A stretch of DNA of 64,000 nt from assembly GCA_012064415.1 (NCBI GenBank), contig SSNU01000036.1, positions 195,509-259,508 of the forward strand, read 5' to 3'. The stretch comes from Gyrodactylus bullatarudis (Eukaryota > Platyhelminthes > Monogenea > Gyrodactylidea > Gyrodactylidae). The first letter of the stretch is position 1, and every line of letters starts with the position of its first letter. Below the pieces are notes generated by a model, which did no database searches, had not been told where the DNA came from, and saw nothing but the letters and a program-made list of their open reading frames with translations. Of this stretch, positions 1 through 11,769 are shown in pieces. The translations under genes and the position numbers were made by a program.

Positions 1-855
1 GTATTTTATCAAGACTCAGCAGGCTTTTACTTACGAAAATGAATAAACTTTTGAATAAAACTTCTAAGCCATGAGAAAAGAATTTTCTCTGCCGTTTATT
101 CTGCAATTTAATAACATTTAAATCAACATAATTTTTATATTTTAAAAGTTTTAAAAAATTTTCTGAGGAAACCTAACGATAAAGTGTATTCATTGGTGAT
201 TAGATTGTCAATTGATGCCTGGTATCTTTAAGTTATTTTGATTTTTTTCATATCTACTGTTTTTCTTATCTAAAGGAAACCTGAAGAAGTCAGTTATTCT
301 CGTAAATTTTCATTTACTTCAATATCAAAGTCGAGTTTCTTTATTTTGCTCAAAATTTACCAAAATTTTCATGCTCTGAGATCTCTGACTATTGGTTGAG
401 TCTATCAAAGATTTCTTGACTAAAAGGAAGTTAATCGGGTAATTTTTACTACTTTTGAGCGACTAAAAAAGGTACTTGCGAGTTAGCAAGTTAGCTATAA
501 GAAAGGGTCATTTCAAGGAAGCTATCGTAGAATTTAAAATTTGCGTTCCCCAAACACAATTCTGCAAAGTGTGAGAGATTTTTCGATCAAAAGATGATTC
601 TATCTATCATAAACTAAAAAATTTGCTGATCATGAAAATAAATTCTATGAGAAATCTTTTTGTATAGAATTTACTTATATTGATATAACAAAAGTAGATT
701 GAAAATTATAAAAGAAATTCAATTACAAAAAAATATAAATAAAAAATAGTGTGATTTTTCTGATCAATTTTGAAATGCTAGATAATAAGCTCTTGGATTG
801 GTTGATAACATTGCAAATAATGAAATGATGAAGACGAGCAAGAAATATAATCAAC

Positions 856-1365
856 CCTTAAAGTCTAACACATAGTTCTATCACATGTCATTTTAACAAC
901 ACATTATTTTTCATTCGAGCCTCAGAAAATACTTCGTTCACCACCCATTCGGTAGGAAATTTATTAAACTCCTGGAATACGCAAAATTCTTGGCTCTATC
1001 ATTCGTCAAACTCGTGCTATACTAATTTAAAGAGGGTTGTTTTTATTCAAAAGTTTAATTTTTGTTTAAAAAGTTTTTTTTTTTAAACTTATCTCCCAAT
1101 GTCAAAGGTAGAAAGTAAGATAATTTTTATCGAGTAATCATACCTGTAGAATTCAAATATTCAATTGTCTGAACTCTATCTGCTAGAGCTACAAAGATAA
1201 TCTGTTTTTGGATCAAAAACTAATTTTTCATTCATTAATTCTGAACCTAAAATAATTGCATTAAAACAACTCTAGATTCGTAATCAGCGTATTCTCAAAC
1301 CATAGATAGAAAAAAGATTGAATGCGAGTCATGAAAAAAATTTCTCTGGGATTTTAAGGGTTAAA
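856..1365. mobile_element. Probable decayed piggyBac-type MITE
   Basis: The left end reads CAACCCTTAAAGTC and the right end GATTTTAAGGGTTAA, which are near inverted copies beginning CCCTTAAA and bordered by a TTAA-like tetranucleotide (TCAA on the left). No ORF lies inside. The interior (about 890-1310) resembles, in inverted orientation, the segment 9225-9580. This is inferred from termini only; TTAA-bordered ends beginning with CCC are typical of the piggyBac superfamily. Confidence 0.35.
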
Positions 1366-4240
1366 GAGGATTTTCCTCTTATTCTCAAATGCATTATCGT
1401 TTGAGATTGGTCAAGATGATTTTTCAGAAAAAAAACTATTGATATCCTCTCCCTGGTAGTAAATAATAATAAATGAAATTTTACGTTTTTTATTCAGACG
1501 AAGAAATACACAAAGATAACTGAATATGTTGATAGATTTATAAGAGAGCCAATTAGATAAATTGATTAGCCCATTGTTCATTTCTTTTACCTTTCCTGCT
1601 ATTCTTCTCCCTCAAAATGCACTCAGTCTTTATCTGTTGGATTTTATTTTCTCAACAATTGCAAGTAAGAGAAGAAAAAGTATTTGTTAAATAGAAAAAG
1701 AGATGCTTTACTGACTCTTGTCCTCTTTTTGAATTACACTACTAAAAATGAATTGTTTTTCAATAATGGTTATTCAATATAAATAAAAATTTCCATTTTC
1801 CAAGAAATTATACACATCGTTTGCTAGAGCTTCAATAAAATATTTTGAATTTGAAAAATAATATGTGAATTTACCTATAGACTATACTTACAAGCAGAGC
1901 GATTAAAAGTAATTAGTTTATAGCTTTGAAGAAAATAATGAGAATCCGTCCATCATCGTGTGAATATCGAATATCGAATTTCGATTTTTTGATCAATTTT
2001 ACCACTTGAAAATCAATGAAATTTTGATGATCCTGAAGTTCTGGGAAACTTTTATAGTGATAAAAGATCTTCTTGTCGTGTTATGGTCCTATAAATCAAC
2101 TTTTGGTCACGCTCTCACATTGAAACCAGTGTAGAATAGCTCAGAAAAAAAGATTTGTTTCTGTTCTCACCTAAAGGATAACTTTAAATATTTCATTTTT
2201 TTGAAAATCTTTTCCTGCATGCGAAAGATTCTCTAAAAATATTCCTGATTCATTTTTCATGGTTTTTTAAAACCCCTTAGGTTATGGAAATAAAACTTAT
2301 TACTTATCTAAAACAATTATTTATATATCTCATGGTCGAATGTCATCTGGATGAACTTTTTCCTTTTCCGAGGGAATAACTTTTATATGGAAAAAAGACA
2401 GATGGCATCTATAGATTGAAGAGGAACGCCACCAAGTAAGAGTTTCCAACTTTCTTCTCAAATTACAAAATCTTTAATTAACCATATTATTACAGAAGAA
2501 AATTTCGAAATTATTCTTCCCTAGTTGCGAATTAAATTTTGAATTTAAATTAACGGTATCTTATTTAAAAGTTTTAATTTAGCTCTCTCTTTTATTATCT
2601 TAATTCGATACAGAGCAGTCATTTATCTTGCATCAGCCTGTATCTAATTTATAAACCACTAAAGAGACAATGGCCTTTATCCAGACCGTAGTCAAGAATC
2701 GAACCAGAGACCACTGAACCAATTTATACCAATCAGGTTTACTTATATTTTTACTATGCATTTGGCGTGTGAAAGGCTGAAGAGTATGCCTGAAATAAAG
2801 TGCTTATTGCTCAAAATTTTTTCGGTATCCTTTCTTATTTAAGATTGTTAATTCATTTAACTTTTTCTGCTAATCTGTTAATTTTCAAGTTTTATTTCAT
2901 AGATTGCCATTGCGAGAATATTTAAAATTCCATCAAAACCGAGAAAAATGTTTCTCTGTAAACAACGGGAAAATTTGATGCCTAAAGAAATCGTAACTTT
3001 TTTCCGTCGATAAATGACAAGAATTCGTTCATACACACAGATTTCTTTTATCATAATTTCCTTTTTCAATTAATTATTTTCGAAATATTTTCATCCCGCC
3101 ATTCTTCCCCTCTCTGTATCAGGGTCATTAAATTCAAAATAAAAGATTTTCTTCCTACGCGTGTTGACACACAGATGATAAAATGACGGCGAGAAGAAAA
3201 AAAGAGAAACATGACTTATTTGCTCTATTTTTTCATTTTTCATAACTAAAGAAGGAAATCAAAGGAATAATATTTTGTTTGCAGAAAAATATGCATATTA
3301 TAACAATTTTTTCATCAAAAGATCGAATTTGATGAAGATCTTTAAAAAATTAGTTCAGGATAAATTTTTTTAGTTACGATTGGATGCCATATTTCCTACT
3401 ACTTAGTCTATGTATATTTTTGTTCAAGAAATCTTACAGTATTATTCCCAGGTTTTTTCTTCTTAGTAGACTTATACTTTTGTATACCAAAATGAATACT
3501 TTTAAAAAAATTGAGCTGTACTCTTTTTCAACAGAGATGAATTAATATCCATTTTTAATTATTTGATAAATTTTATACTCATAATGACCTTTTGATCCAA
3601 CATTCAATTCAAGAAAGGATATCTCCAGCATAGTTACTAATTATTATAATTTCTTGAAAGCTTTTGCCTATAAAAAAATGGGCAAGTATCTCAACTGTTA
3701 GTTGAAACAATGAAATTTTCCCGTTTCTATTCTGATGAGAATTTATAAGATGATAATTTTCATCTATCAAAATTAATACAAAATAATCATATTAAGGAAA
3801 CCTGTGGAGGAGATAACCTCTGTAAAATCTTTTACTTAAAGAAGACACAAGAAGGTTAAAATAGTTAAACAACCACTTTTCTGGAAGAAGGACTTATATT
3901 TTTTGAATCAGCCATAAATTATCCAGCTTAGAGCACACTTCTTTTCGAAAAACTAGCGAAATTCAAAAATTCACTTGGTAATGTACAAAATCTGAGCCTT
4001 TTATTTATACCAAAATCTTTTCTTGACATACTTTAATCTAAGAGTCAGAAATTTTCTGAAAGCTAATTTTAAAATTTAAACGGTCTGAGATTAATTATAG
4101 GCAATAATAAACACAGTTCTGCGACTTAGAAAACCTTTAAGAAGAAAAGCGGTGGTCTAATCCAGCTTCAATAACTTTTTGGGAAGTTATAATAATTTTT
4201 ACCTGTTTTCTGAAAATAATATTGAAAATTTTCAATAATA
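1366..4240. other. Gene-free AT-rich stretch
   Basis: No ORF longer than about 63 codons and no recognisable domain, RNA gene or repeat array. Short fragments near 1940-2060 (stretches like cgattttttgatcaatttt) resemble the interior of the palindromic elements at 39.2 kb and 45.7 kb, so part of it is probably old MITE debris. Confidence 0.5.
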
Positions 4241-4247
4241 TAGGCTA

Positions 4248-4990
4248 GTTGAAATGAAGATGAGAATTTCCTATTTTTACAAAAAACTCAATATTTTTAT
4301 CCAGAAAGTCAGGAAAAAATTTATTTTTTGGATTCCACTATGAAATGAGCTGATTAGTTTTGAATACAAAAAAAATTTCCGAAAAAAATTTAATCTGGCC
4401 AAAATTGAGCCGTTTTTTGAATTTCGTAAATGTTTCAAATTTCCCCTTTTTCAACTTTCAAATCCAAAATTTTTTATCGATTTCAAAGATTTGAAGCAGT
4501 TAACTATTTATATTCAGGATCAAAATTAGACGAAAATTTCGAATTTGGCCGTAGAATTTGAGAGAAAATTACTCTTTTCGAGAAAAAGTTCAATCTCTAT
4601 ATTTTGGATCATTTTACCCCGTGATTATCGAAAAATTCAAATGGTTCAATTTCCCACCGTAATGACGAATTTCTGTGAATTCTTGCAGGCGAATTCGAAA
4701 TCTTCGTCTAATTTTGATCCTGAATATCAATAGTTAACTGCTTCAAATCTTTGTAATCGATAAAAATTTTGGATTTGAAAGTTGTAAAAGTGGAAATTTG
4801 AAACATTTACGAAATTCAAAAAACAGCTCAATTTTGGCCAGATTAAATTTTTTTCGGAAATTTTTTTTGTATCCAAAACTAATCAGCTCATTTCATAGTG
4901 GAATCCAAAAAATAAATTTTTTCCTGACTTTCTGGATAAAAATATTGAGTTTTTTGTAAAAATAGGAAATTCTCATTTTCATGTCAATTA
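4248..4990. mobile_element. Palindromic MITE (foldback element), about 740 bp
   Basis: The left arm (4248-4540) and right arm (4690-4990) are near-perfect reverse complements over roughly 290 bp: both contain the inner block with tttttatcgatttcaaagat and the outer block with gatgagaatttcctattttt. The ends read tagttgaaatgaagatgaga on the left and, reverse-complemented, taattgacatgaaaatgaga on the right. The ORF inside is only a by-product of the palindrome. Related pieces occur near 11.8-12.1, 13.83, 24.7, 39.1-39.66 and 45.57-46.07 kb, showing a dispersed family. Confidence 0.75.
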
Positions 4991-5573
4991 GATTTATATT
5001 GAGCGTTTTTTCGAAAATCTAAGAAAAAAAGAAGGTTTTATCTTGAAATTAGCCTTTCACAGGAATGTGGTTATTTTTGGGACAATATATTGAAAAAATC
5101 TGTTATAAACGTATTCTGAATCCATTAGCGATTTTCTCAATGTCTTAAGAATTAAAGTGAGGCGAAATTCGTTAATATAAATTAATCTGAATTGAAATTT
5201 ACATTTTAAAATTAGATCCTCAAGGAGTCTAGAAAACATGTCCCAAATTCAATTCCAACCAACTTTTGTTTTTATTTAATCATTTACGATTTATTAAGTA
5301 CTTAAAATCTAATGACTTAAGAGTGTACAAAGATTATAACATTATTTGATGAGTTAGTCTCCACTGACAACAAATGAAATGTGATGATTGAAAATTTAGT
5401 TTTCTAGAATATAGTCCCCATCTGTATATACATGCAATCGAGATATCCCATTTAAAATTTGGGCTTGTCTTCTCTTCCCTCCTGTTTAATTAGAGAGGTA
5501 TTATTAATTTTTTATTACACTATATTTCAAGTAGTATACGTGTAGGAATTTTGATATAATCAAAAAAAGGCTA

Positions 5574-7558
5574 CAGTCGTGGACAGAACTGGTGGAGTAA
5601 GCCATTCCGACGAAATTAAAGCGGCATATACCCCAATAAGGTGTATAGATCAAAATTTTGCATTGGTGGAATTATTTTGTTAGAAAATTAATATTTAGGG
5701 CCGCAAATTTTTCATGGGTCTAAACTGATTACTTTAGAGGTTAATACTGACTTTATTATTTGCTCTAGGGAGAATAAAAAATGTTCATTGGAGCCTATTA
5801 AATGCGCTCTTTCATTTGAAAATAAAAAAATTCTACAAAAACCCTTCTTTCAAAAGTCGAATTACACCATTTTTACTTAAAAGTAGTATTGTAATAAGTC
5901 ATATTTCGCTATATAGGAACACATTTAAGACCTTGTGGATCTAACTTCACAAAATACCTAGCTGAAAAGGGCCTCAATAGAAAAAAAATTAATTCTGATC
6001 ATTATATATATAGGATTTATTAATAAGGATATATACCGAAAGAAGAAATTCATAAATTTATGAAAAGTTGGACTTAATGACTTTTTCATTCTGCTATTAT
6101 TCAGGAAAATGAATAGATTTACCAGTCAGAAAACTATTAAGAACTATATATAAATGATTAATGGATGTTCTGAAAGACCCTGTCAGCAATCATAAGCTTA
6201 AAATAAAATTCTTCCAAGTAAGGTTCTTCAGATAATTCAGATTTGGATCCGTCTGAAAAAATCAGAAAAGGTACCGAAAATAGAATTATTAAAACAAGTA
6301 TTAATTTTCGATAATCTTGTGATATATAATTTTTTCAAAAAATATGCATATTAAAATTCAAAAGCTTATAAAATGTCAAAAAGAAACTTGATACCTTCTT
6401 CTTCTTCTACGAAAGAACCATTTCTAAGAATACCTAGGATCTTAATCGGACCTATCTACCGTCCTTCAAGCTTTGATAATAATAGATCAAGGATTAATGA
6501 TATCAATCTATCAAGGAGATAGCTTGCTAAGACGTTATAAAATTTAACTTTAAAGAAGAATTGTTATTTTATTAGAAATGTGTAGGATTTCTATACAATA
6601 AAACAAATCAGAACTTATTTCATAGTGATTTTTTTGTTTATATCAGAGTTAAAATTGTGGCGAATCGGAAATTTTCGGAATATTTCTGAATCCGAAGAAC
6701 GCTACTTCCAAGTCTGGTTAAAAATGAGATCAAACGATGTTAATAATGAACTGTTAAGCAGGTTGAGTATGAATAATACTTAATTTTAGTTGCTCTATCG
6801 AACTATTAAAAAATCTATTCGCTAAATATGCGTTTCATGTTAAAATTAACAAAATATAAAATTATAATAGAATTACTCAATACAAAAAGGTTCTGTTTAT
6901 TTAAGAAAAACAAAACTTAAACTTGAAAAAAGGTTCAGATTCGTTTTATTTTATAAAAATTCTTCCTATTCGTATGATATTTTTTCAGAAATCTCTAAAT
7001 TGATGAGCTTAAACAATAGTAGATGTTTTATTTTTTGAGATTTACTTCTAACTTTACATGTGTAAATTTTTAAATATAAATTCTAAAAAGGAGAAATTTC
7101 CTAATTCCTAATTTTACTACTTTCAATCGAAGAAAGATCCATTTCATCTCCGAAAATTGAAGAGGACAAACAGTTATATTATAATGTTTCCATTTCTTCA
7201 ATATAATTGATTCCTATCTATGATTTATAATATTCATAAAATTAGAAATTTCATCTCATCCATTCTCTTTAATCAAGACAAAACTAAGTTTTATTGAGAT
7301 GAAAATTATTGAAATAAGCATACTTTATGAGGATTATGTATTAAAATAACATGTTTGTTGAATTTTAATCCATTTATAATTTATCTTGTAATCTTATATT
7401 CATGATTTTTACATCATAGTGTTCTAAGACTTTTATCCGAAATTTAACGATTCCATATGTTTTCTCTTACTAATATACCAATAATACATCAGGAATATAC
7501 CAAAAATATTCACGCGATTTCTCGCGAAGGTTCACTCCACCAGCTTTGTCCACGACTG
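5574..7558. mobile_element. Decayed Tc1/mariner-like element flanked by TA
   Basis: The left end reads TA-CAGTCGTGGACAGAACTGG and the right end, reverse-complemented, TA-CAGTCGTGGACAAAGCTGG, continuing GTGGAGT in both. TA duplications at 5572-5573 and 7559-7560 plus ends starting CAGT are the hallmark of Tc1/mariner transposons. The length (1985 bp) would fit an autonomous element, but no ORF over 60 codons remains inside, so the transposase has decayed or the element is non-autonomous. Confidence 0.75.
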
Positions 7559-7870
7559 TATCCTTAATGTAAGACTATAGAAATTTGATTGACTGAGCTA
7601 TAACCATTAAGGAAAATGAGTTTCAAGTTGGTGCCAAATTTTTGTTGATTTCAGATCAAGTATTTTTTATGTCTGGAGAATATGTGGCGATCTGATTCCG
7701 ATTCTCAGCTGCAATATAAGAGTCTAAATTCTCCCACGTTTCTATGCATCAAATTAAATACTATCGCTATTCTCTTTTGTAATTTCCATTGCATGAAAAT
7801 ATCTAAAAATTATATAGAATCAGATATAAGAAAAACTTAATTTTTATTTAATCGTGAAATCAGTCCTTAA

Positions 7871-8438
7871 CCCTAGAATGTAACTCGGAGGTTTTTTCAC
7901 TTTTACGTAATCTCTAAGAAGTCTATAATAAATAATAGACTTGGACGAAATTTTGCAAAATTACTAAATCGCTCATCGATATGAAAAAACTAATCTTCAA
8001 TTATTTAAATATAATCCCACCAATTTTCGTTTCAAAATACCTTTCCATGATTCTGGAATAAGATAAACAATATTTTCAAATTTAAAAAGTTTTTTATTGT
8101 TTTATATTTATAATTTTAACTTAAATTCACATTATTTCTTTACATAAAGTTGTAAAAATGACTTAAATCCTATTAAAATTGTTTTCTTGATTGTTAAAAA
8201 ATGAAATTTCTCTTATTTTTCATAAATATTACAGTTTTTATAGGTCAAAAAACGTTTTAAATTTAAAAAGTTTCACAATTTTGTTTATCTCATTCCAGAA
8301 GCATGGAAAGGTATTTTAAAGCGATAATTGGTGGGATTATATTTAAATACTTGAAGCTTAAATTTATCATATCGATAATTGACGATTCCTAGAATCGAAC
8401 TAAGAAAAATTCGATTTCTTGCATTTCATATTCAAGGG
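7871..8438. mobile_element. piggyBac-like MITE with TTAA target duplication
   Basis: A 568-bp palindromic element with CCCTAGAATGTAA at the left end and, reverse-complemented, CCCTTGAATATGAA at the right. TTAA lies directly outside both ends (7867-7870 and 8439-8442). The arms 7976-8096 and 8250-8385 are imperfect inverted repeats (shared blocks such as aataatcccaccaatt and aatacctttccatg). There is no coding capacity. TTAA duplication with CCC-starting termini is diagnostic of the piggyBac superfamily; assignment beyond that is inference. Confidence 0.65.
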
Positions 8439-8619
8439 TTAAGTGATATGTTTTCGGCTAAACATGAACAATGGTTTAGAAATTAAAATACTCATCTTTA
8501 GGACCCCAAAAAGCATATTTTGGCTGGTAGAAGATTCTAAAAAATGAAAAAATCTTTAAAACGATTCTCATTTAGCTGTTGGATTTATCAGCTTTCTCAA
8601 GTTTATACAATTTTTTAAT

Positions 8620-9600
8620 AGGCTATTACTATCAGGGCTAAAATTTTGCATATTTCGAATTATAACTCAGTTACTTTTGAATTTCCTATCAAAAACTAAT
8701 TTGGTTCAAGGATTTTTGTGGCCCTACAATAATAACATATTGATGCAGAAAAATTTTAATATTCTCTTAGGATATAAAACTTTGAGTTTTTATGAATTCA
8801 ATCAAAGGAAATGCAGCAGTAGTGTTTATGCAAATAGCGGAAGAGATACAATTCTGAGCCATTTTCGGATAGTTTTTATATTCATTCTAATGAAAGATGA
8901 ACAGTGTGAGGTAAAATATGACGATTGTGATACAACCAACCCCCTCTTTTTGCATGAGGAAAGTTGCCTTGTGTTTGAGTATTTTTATATTTATTTGATA
9001 TCGTGTTAGTGGCTAATAACTGCTGCTAGATAACAATATTTCGTGTCAACTAACTTTTCCACTCTAAAACTAGTTCCTGAAGATTTGAAACGATTTCAGG
9101 TTAACGAGAAAATTCACGTAATTCATTTGAGAATTAAAGCGTCTGATGATATTGAGGAACTATCCCCTCAGACGTTTTTAACCCCTAAAAGCTTGGAGAA
9201 CTTTTTATTTCGTTATTCAAATTCAATCTTTAGTTTTTGAATACACTGATTAAGAATCTTCATTTATTTTAATGCAATTATTTTTACTTGAGAAGTTATC
9301 GATCAAAAATTGTTCCTTTTTTATCCTAGCTTTCTTTGAAACGTTACCGGATAGTATTCAGGCAATTTTGTATTTGAATTCTACAAAAATGATTATATCT
9401 CACTTTAGATCCATAACCCTCGGAATTAGGTTTTCAAAAAAAGGACGTTTAGAAAAAAATAAACTTTCTTTGAATCAGAATAGCACGTGTTTGAGATCTT
9501 TGCGTATTCCAGAAAATAAATAGATTGAATGGGTGGTAAACGAAGTATTTTCTGAGGCTTAGATGAATAATGATAAGTTGCTAAAATTATACGCGATAGA
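8620..9600 (+). other. Chain of short plus-strand ORFs, probably decayed element
   Basis: Three consecutive plus-strand ORFs (about 8677-9009, 9043-9240, 9272-9523), none opening with a well-placed ATG and none with a recognisable domain. The segment 9225-9580 is repeated, diverged and inverted, at 890-1310, and a shorter direct copy (gaatacgctgataaagaat) lies at 45470-45560. The repeat nature suggests a remnant of a mobile element rather than a host gene. Confidence 0.35.
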
Positions 9601-9723
9601 AAGTTCTCAGTTAAGGGTTGAATATGATCCTTTACGAAATCGAAGAGTGAGAATTTTTTATCATTACTCAAAGCAAAGAATAAAATTTTTACAAGTTTTT
9701 ATACATTTCAGTTTATTTATACT

Positions 9724-10668
9724 TCAGAAAAGATAGGCAAAAACAAGATAAAATATTGCCAATGTTAAGTTAAAGTTTATCAGCCTTTCATAGCCACTTA
9801 TGAGATTTTCACCCCTTAACGCCTTCAGATATTCAGCATAGTTAGTGTCGAATTTTGGACATTCAGTTTTAAACGGTTCATTTTTCATATGCGAAAATGT
9901 ATGTAAGCTTATAGTGTCGTTGTAGCTTCCCAGATAGCACGCGACCAACTTTTTCTCAACTGTACACCCAATCAAATGGTAATCTTCACTGATGAATATC
10001 GATGACATAATGTCTATACCAAGTCTAGCTTTATCTTCCCCTTTTTCATATTGAATAAAAAAGTATTTCTTGTAATAATTGAATTTTACAAACTCCTGGT
10101 CGAAGCCATCAATTCGATGGGCTATGCAATTCTTACGTTTATAGACCATCTTGTTCTTGAATAGTTCAATGATCTTCTCTTCAAGATTTGTCGAGTAGAA
10201 ATAGTTCCAAAGTAGCGTTGGATTTCTTGGGAAAGCATACATGCGCAAATAGTTGATGTGTTTAACTAGCTTCTTGGGATCTTGAAAGGCTTCATTTACA
10301 GATACTCTTGTAAAATTTGCCCGAAATCTAGAACATTTAAAGTTGTACTTTATGAGATATAATTCGAAGGAGACAAGGTCTGGATTGATTAGAGTTAAAT
10401 GTAAATGGTTGTTCATGATAACGGTGTCTTTATCTTTGAACCAAACATTGTCAATTTCATACTTATCAGGAGTGCATCCGGTTTTTTGCGTGATCACACT
10501 GAATTGAGTTTTTTCATGGTCTTTAACATCATCCATCAACTGTTTAAAATAATGTTTTCGATAATCCTCAAGAGATTCAACCGCTCTTCTTGTATCTTCT
10601 GCTGATTCATCGTAAAAACCGAATATATCAATTAGGAAGAAGCAATAGATAACATAGAGCTTCTTCAT
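9724..10668 (-). CDS. Secreted, tail-anchored cysteine-rich protein (CAP-like motif), paralogue A1
   Basis: A single-exon gene of 314 residues opening with ATG. Residues 1-20 form a hydrophobic signal peptide and residues 297-314 a hydrophobic tail that could be a GPI signal or membrane anchor, so the protein is probably displayed on the cell surface. Cysteines 65, 112, 181, 235, 244 and 270 are all matched in its divergent neighbour at 10770-11729. The motif IGC..........ACYLG at residues 233-246 resembles the C-terminal CAP/SCP-TAPS motif (IGC...C.Y), and LLWNYFYS at 152-159 could be the region before the CAP helix; homology to CAP is inference. N-glycosylation sites (NFT, NDT) are visible. 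The function is unknown. The start codons of the two paralogues are only 101 bp apart, suggesting a shared promoter. Confidence 0.85.
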   Translation of the reverse strand: MKKLYVIYCFFLIDIFGFYDESAEDTRRAVESLEDYRKHYFKQLMDDVKDHEKTQFSVITQKTGCTPDKYEIDNVWFKDKDTVIMNNHLHLTLINPDLVSFELYLIKYNFKCSRFRANFTRVSVNEAFQDPKKLVKHINYLRMYAFPRNPTLLWNYFYSTNLEEKIIELFKNKMVYKRKNCIAHRIDGFDQEFVKFNYYKKYFFIQYEKGEDKARLGIDIMSSIFISEDYHLIGCTVEKKLVACYLGSYNDTISLHTFSHMKNEPFKTECPKFDTNYAEYLKALRGENLISGYERLINFNLTLAIFYLVFAYLF

Positions 10669-10769
10669 TTTTAAAAAAAAGTTTAATTTTTATATTTCTC
10701 ATTCAAGTGTACTATCTTTGTAATTTTCAATGAAAGTTTTATAAAAGACTTATTTTAATTCATCTCGAT
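10669..10769. promoter_or_regulatory. Shared divergent promoter interval
   Basis: 101 bp of AT-rich DNA between the start codons of two divergently transcribed paralogues (9724-10668 minus and 10770-11729 plus). It must hold both promoters and 5' leaders; no specific factor site is recognised. Confidence 0.5.
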
Positions 10770-11729
10770 ATGAATTATTTTAAGATATCATTGCTAATAT
10801 TATATTTAATCTTAAACAATGTGAATTCGGAAACGCAAACCATCTATACTAGAAAGTTGTTGGAATCCTTAAAAAATTATAGAAAACAGTATTTAGACCA
10901 GCTTATGGACGACGTAAAGGATTATAATGAAACCAAGTTCATAATCTCAAATCGTAAATCACAGTGTTCACGATTTGGATTCCAAATGCCGAGAATTTTA
11001 ATAAAAAATGATGATTTGGAAATAATGACAAACTTTCTACACATGACTCTGATAAATACGAATTTAGAAACCTTCACTCTGGATATCATCAACGATATTT
11101 ACAATTGTACAAAATTTAACGCAAACTATACGAAAATTGATGAGAAAGTTGCCTTTCAAAATCCAAGAGAATTTGCCAGATATATAAATTATAAGCGGGT
11201 GTTCACATTTCCAAAGAATCCATCTCTGCTCTGGAATTATTTTTATTCGTCAACTCTAGAATATGAAATAACTGAGCTCTTTAAGAAGAAACTTGATTAC
11301 AAACGAAAAAATTGTCTGGCCCATCGAATTCGTGAAGTGAGAAATTTGGATGGCAAGTTCAATCGACTGTTAAAGTTTTTCTTTATCAGCTACAAACAGA
11401 ATGAGGATATTGAAAAACTCGGCTTTGAGTTGACGTCAACAGTTTTCATGAGTCCTCGTTTCCATCTGATTGGTTGTACTATTCAGGAGAAGTTGATAGC
11501 TTGTTACTTGGGTAGCTTCAATAGAACAATCGATCGACATCCTTATACCATTCAAGCTGATGTACCTTTTGAGAAAGAATGTCCAATCGTCAATAATGAT
11601 CTGGATCATTTTAAGAATGCTTTCAGGAGTAACATTCTATTCGTGAGTGGCGATGAAAGAATTGAATTTGGATTGGTTTTATTAAAAATGAATGTATTGA
11701 TGGTCGCATTGTTTTATGTCCTGATGTGA
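10770..11729 (+). CDS. Secreted, tail-anchored cysteine-rich protein (CAP-like motif), paralogue A2
   Basis: A single-exon gene of 319 residues with an ATG start. It aligns end to end with the minus-strand neighbour: the six cysteines fall at 66, 113, 182, 236, 245 and 271, and blocks such as QLMDDVKD, LLWNYFYS, KRKNC.AHRI and FHLIGCT...LIACYLGS are shared. Residues 1-20 are a signal peptide and residues 303-319 a hydrophobic tail (membrane or GPI anchor). Potential N-glycosylation sites include NCT, NYT and NRT. An AATAAA poly-A signal lies about 15 bp after the stop. The arrangement implies an inverted tandem duplication. The CAP (SCP/TAPS) resemblance rests on the IGC-ACYLG motif only; the biochemical role is unknown. 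Confidence 0.87.
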   Translation: MNYFKISLLILYLILNNVNSETQTIYTRKLLESLKNYRKQYLDQLMDDVKDYNETKFIISNRKSQCSRFGFQMPRILIKNDDLEIMTNFLHMTLINTNLETFTLDIINDIYNCTKFNANYTKIDEKVAFQNPREFARYINYKRVFTFPKNPSLLWNYFYSSTLEYEITELFKKKLDYKRKNCLAHRIREVRNLDGKFNRLLKFFFISYKQNEDIEKLGFELTSTVFMSPRFHLIGCTIQEKLIACYLGSFNRTIDRHPYTIQADVPFEKECPIVNNDLDHFKNAFRSNILFVSGDERIEFGLVLLKMNVLMVALFYVLM

Positions 11730-11769
11730 AATGTAAACTGCAAAAATAAAGATTAGTTTTAAGCAAATG

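Noticed and set aside
4545..4733. 62-codon ORF in the centre of the palindromic element
   Set aside because: No ATG-supported start and it lies in the mirror-symmetric centre of a MITE.
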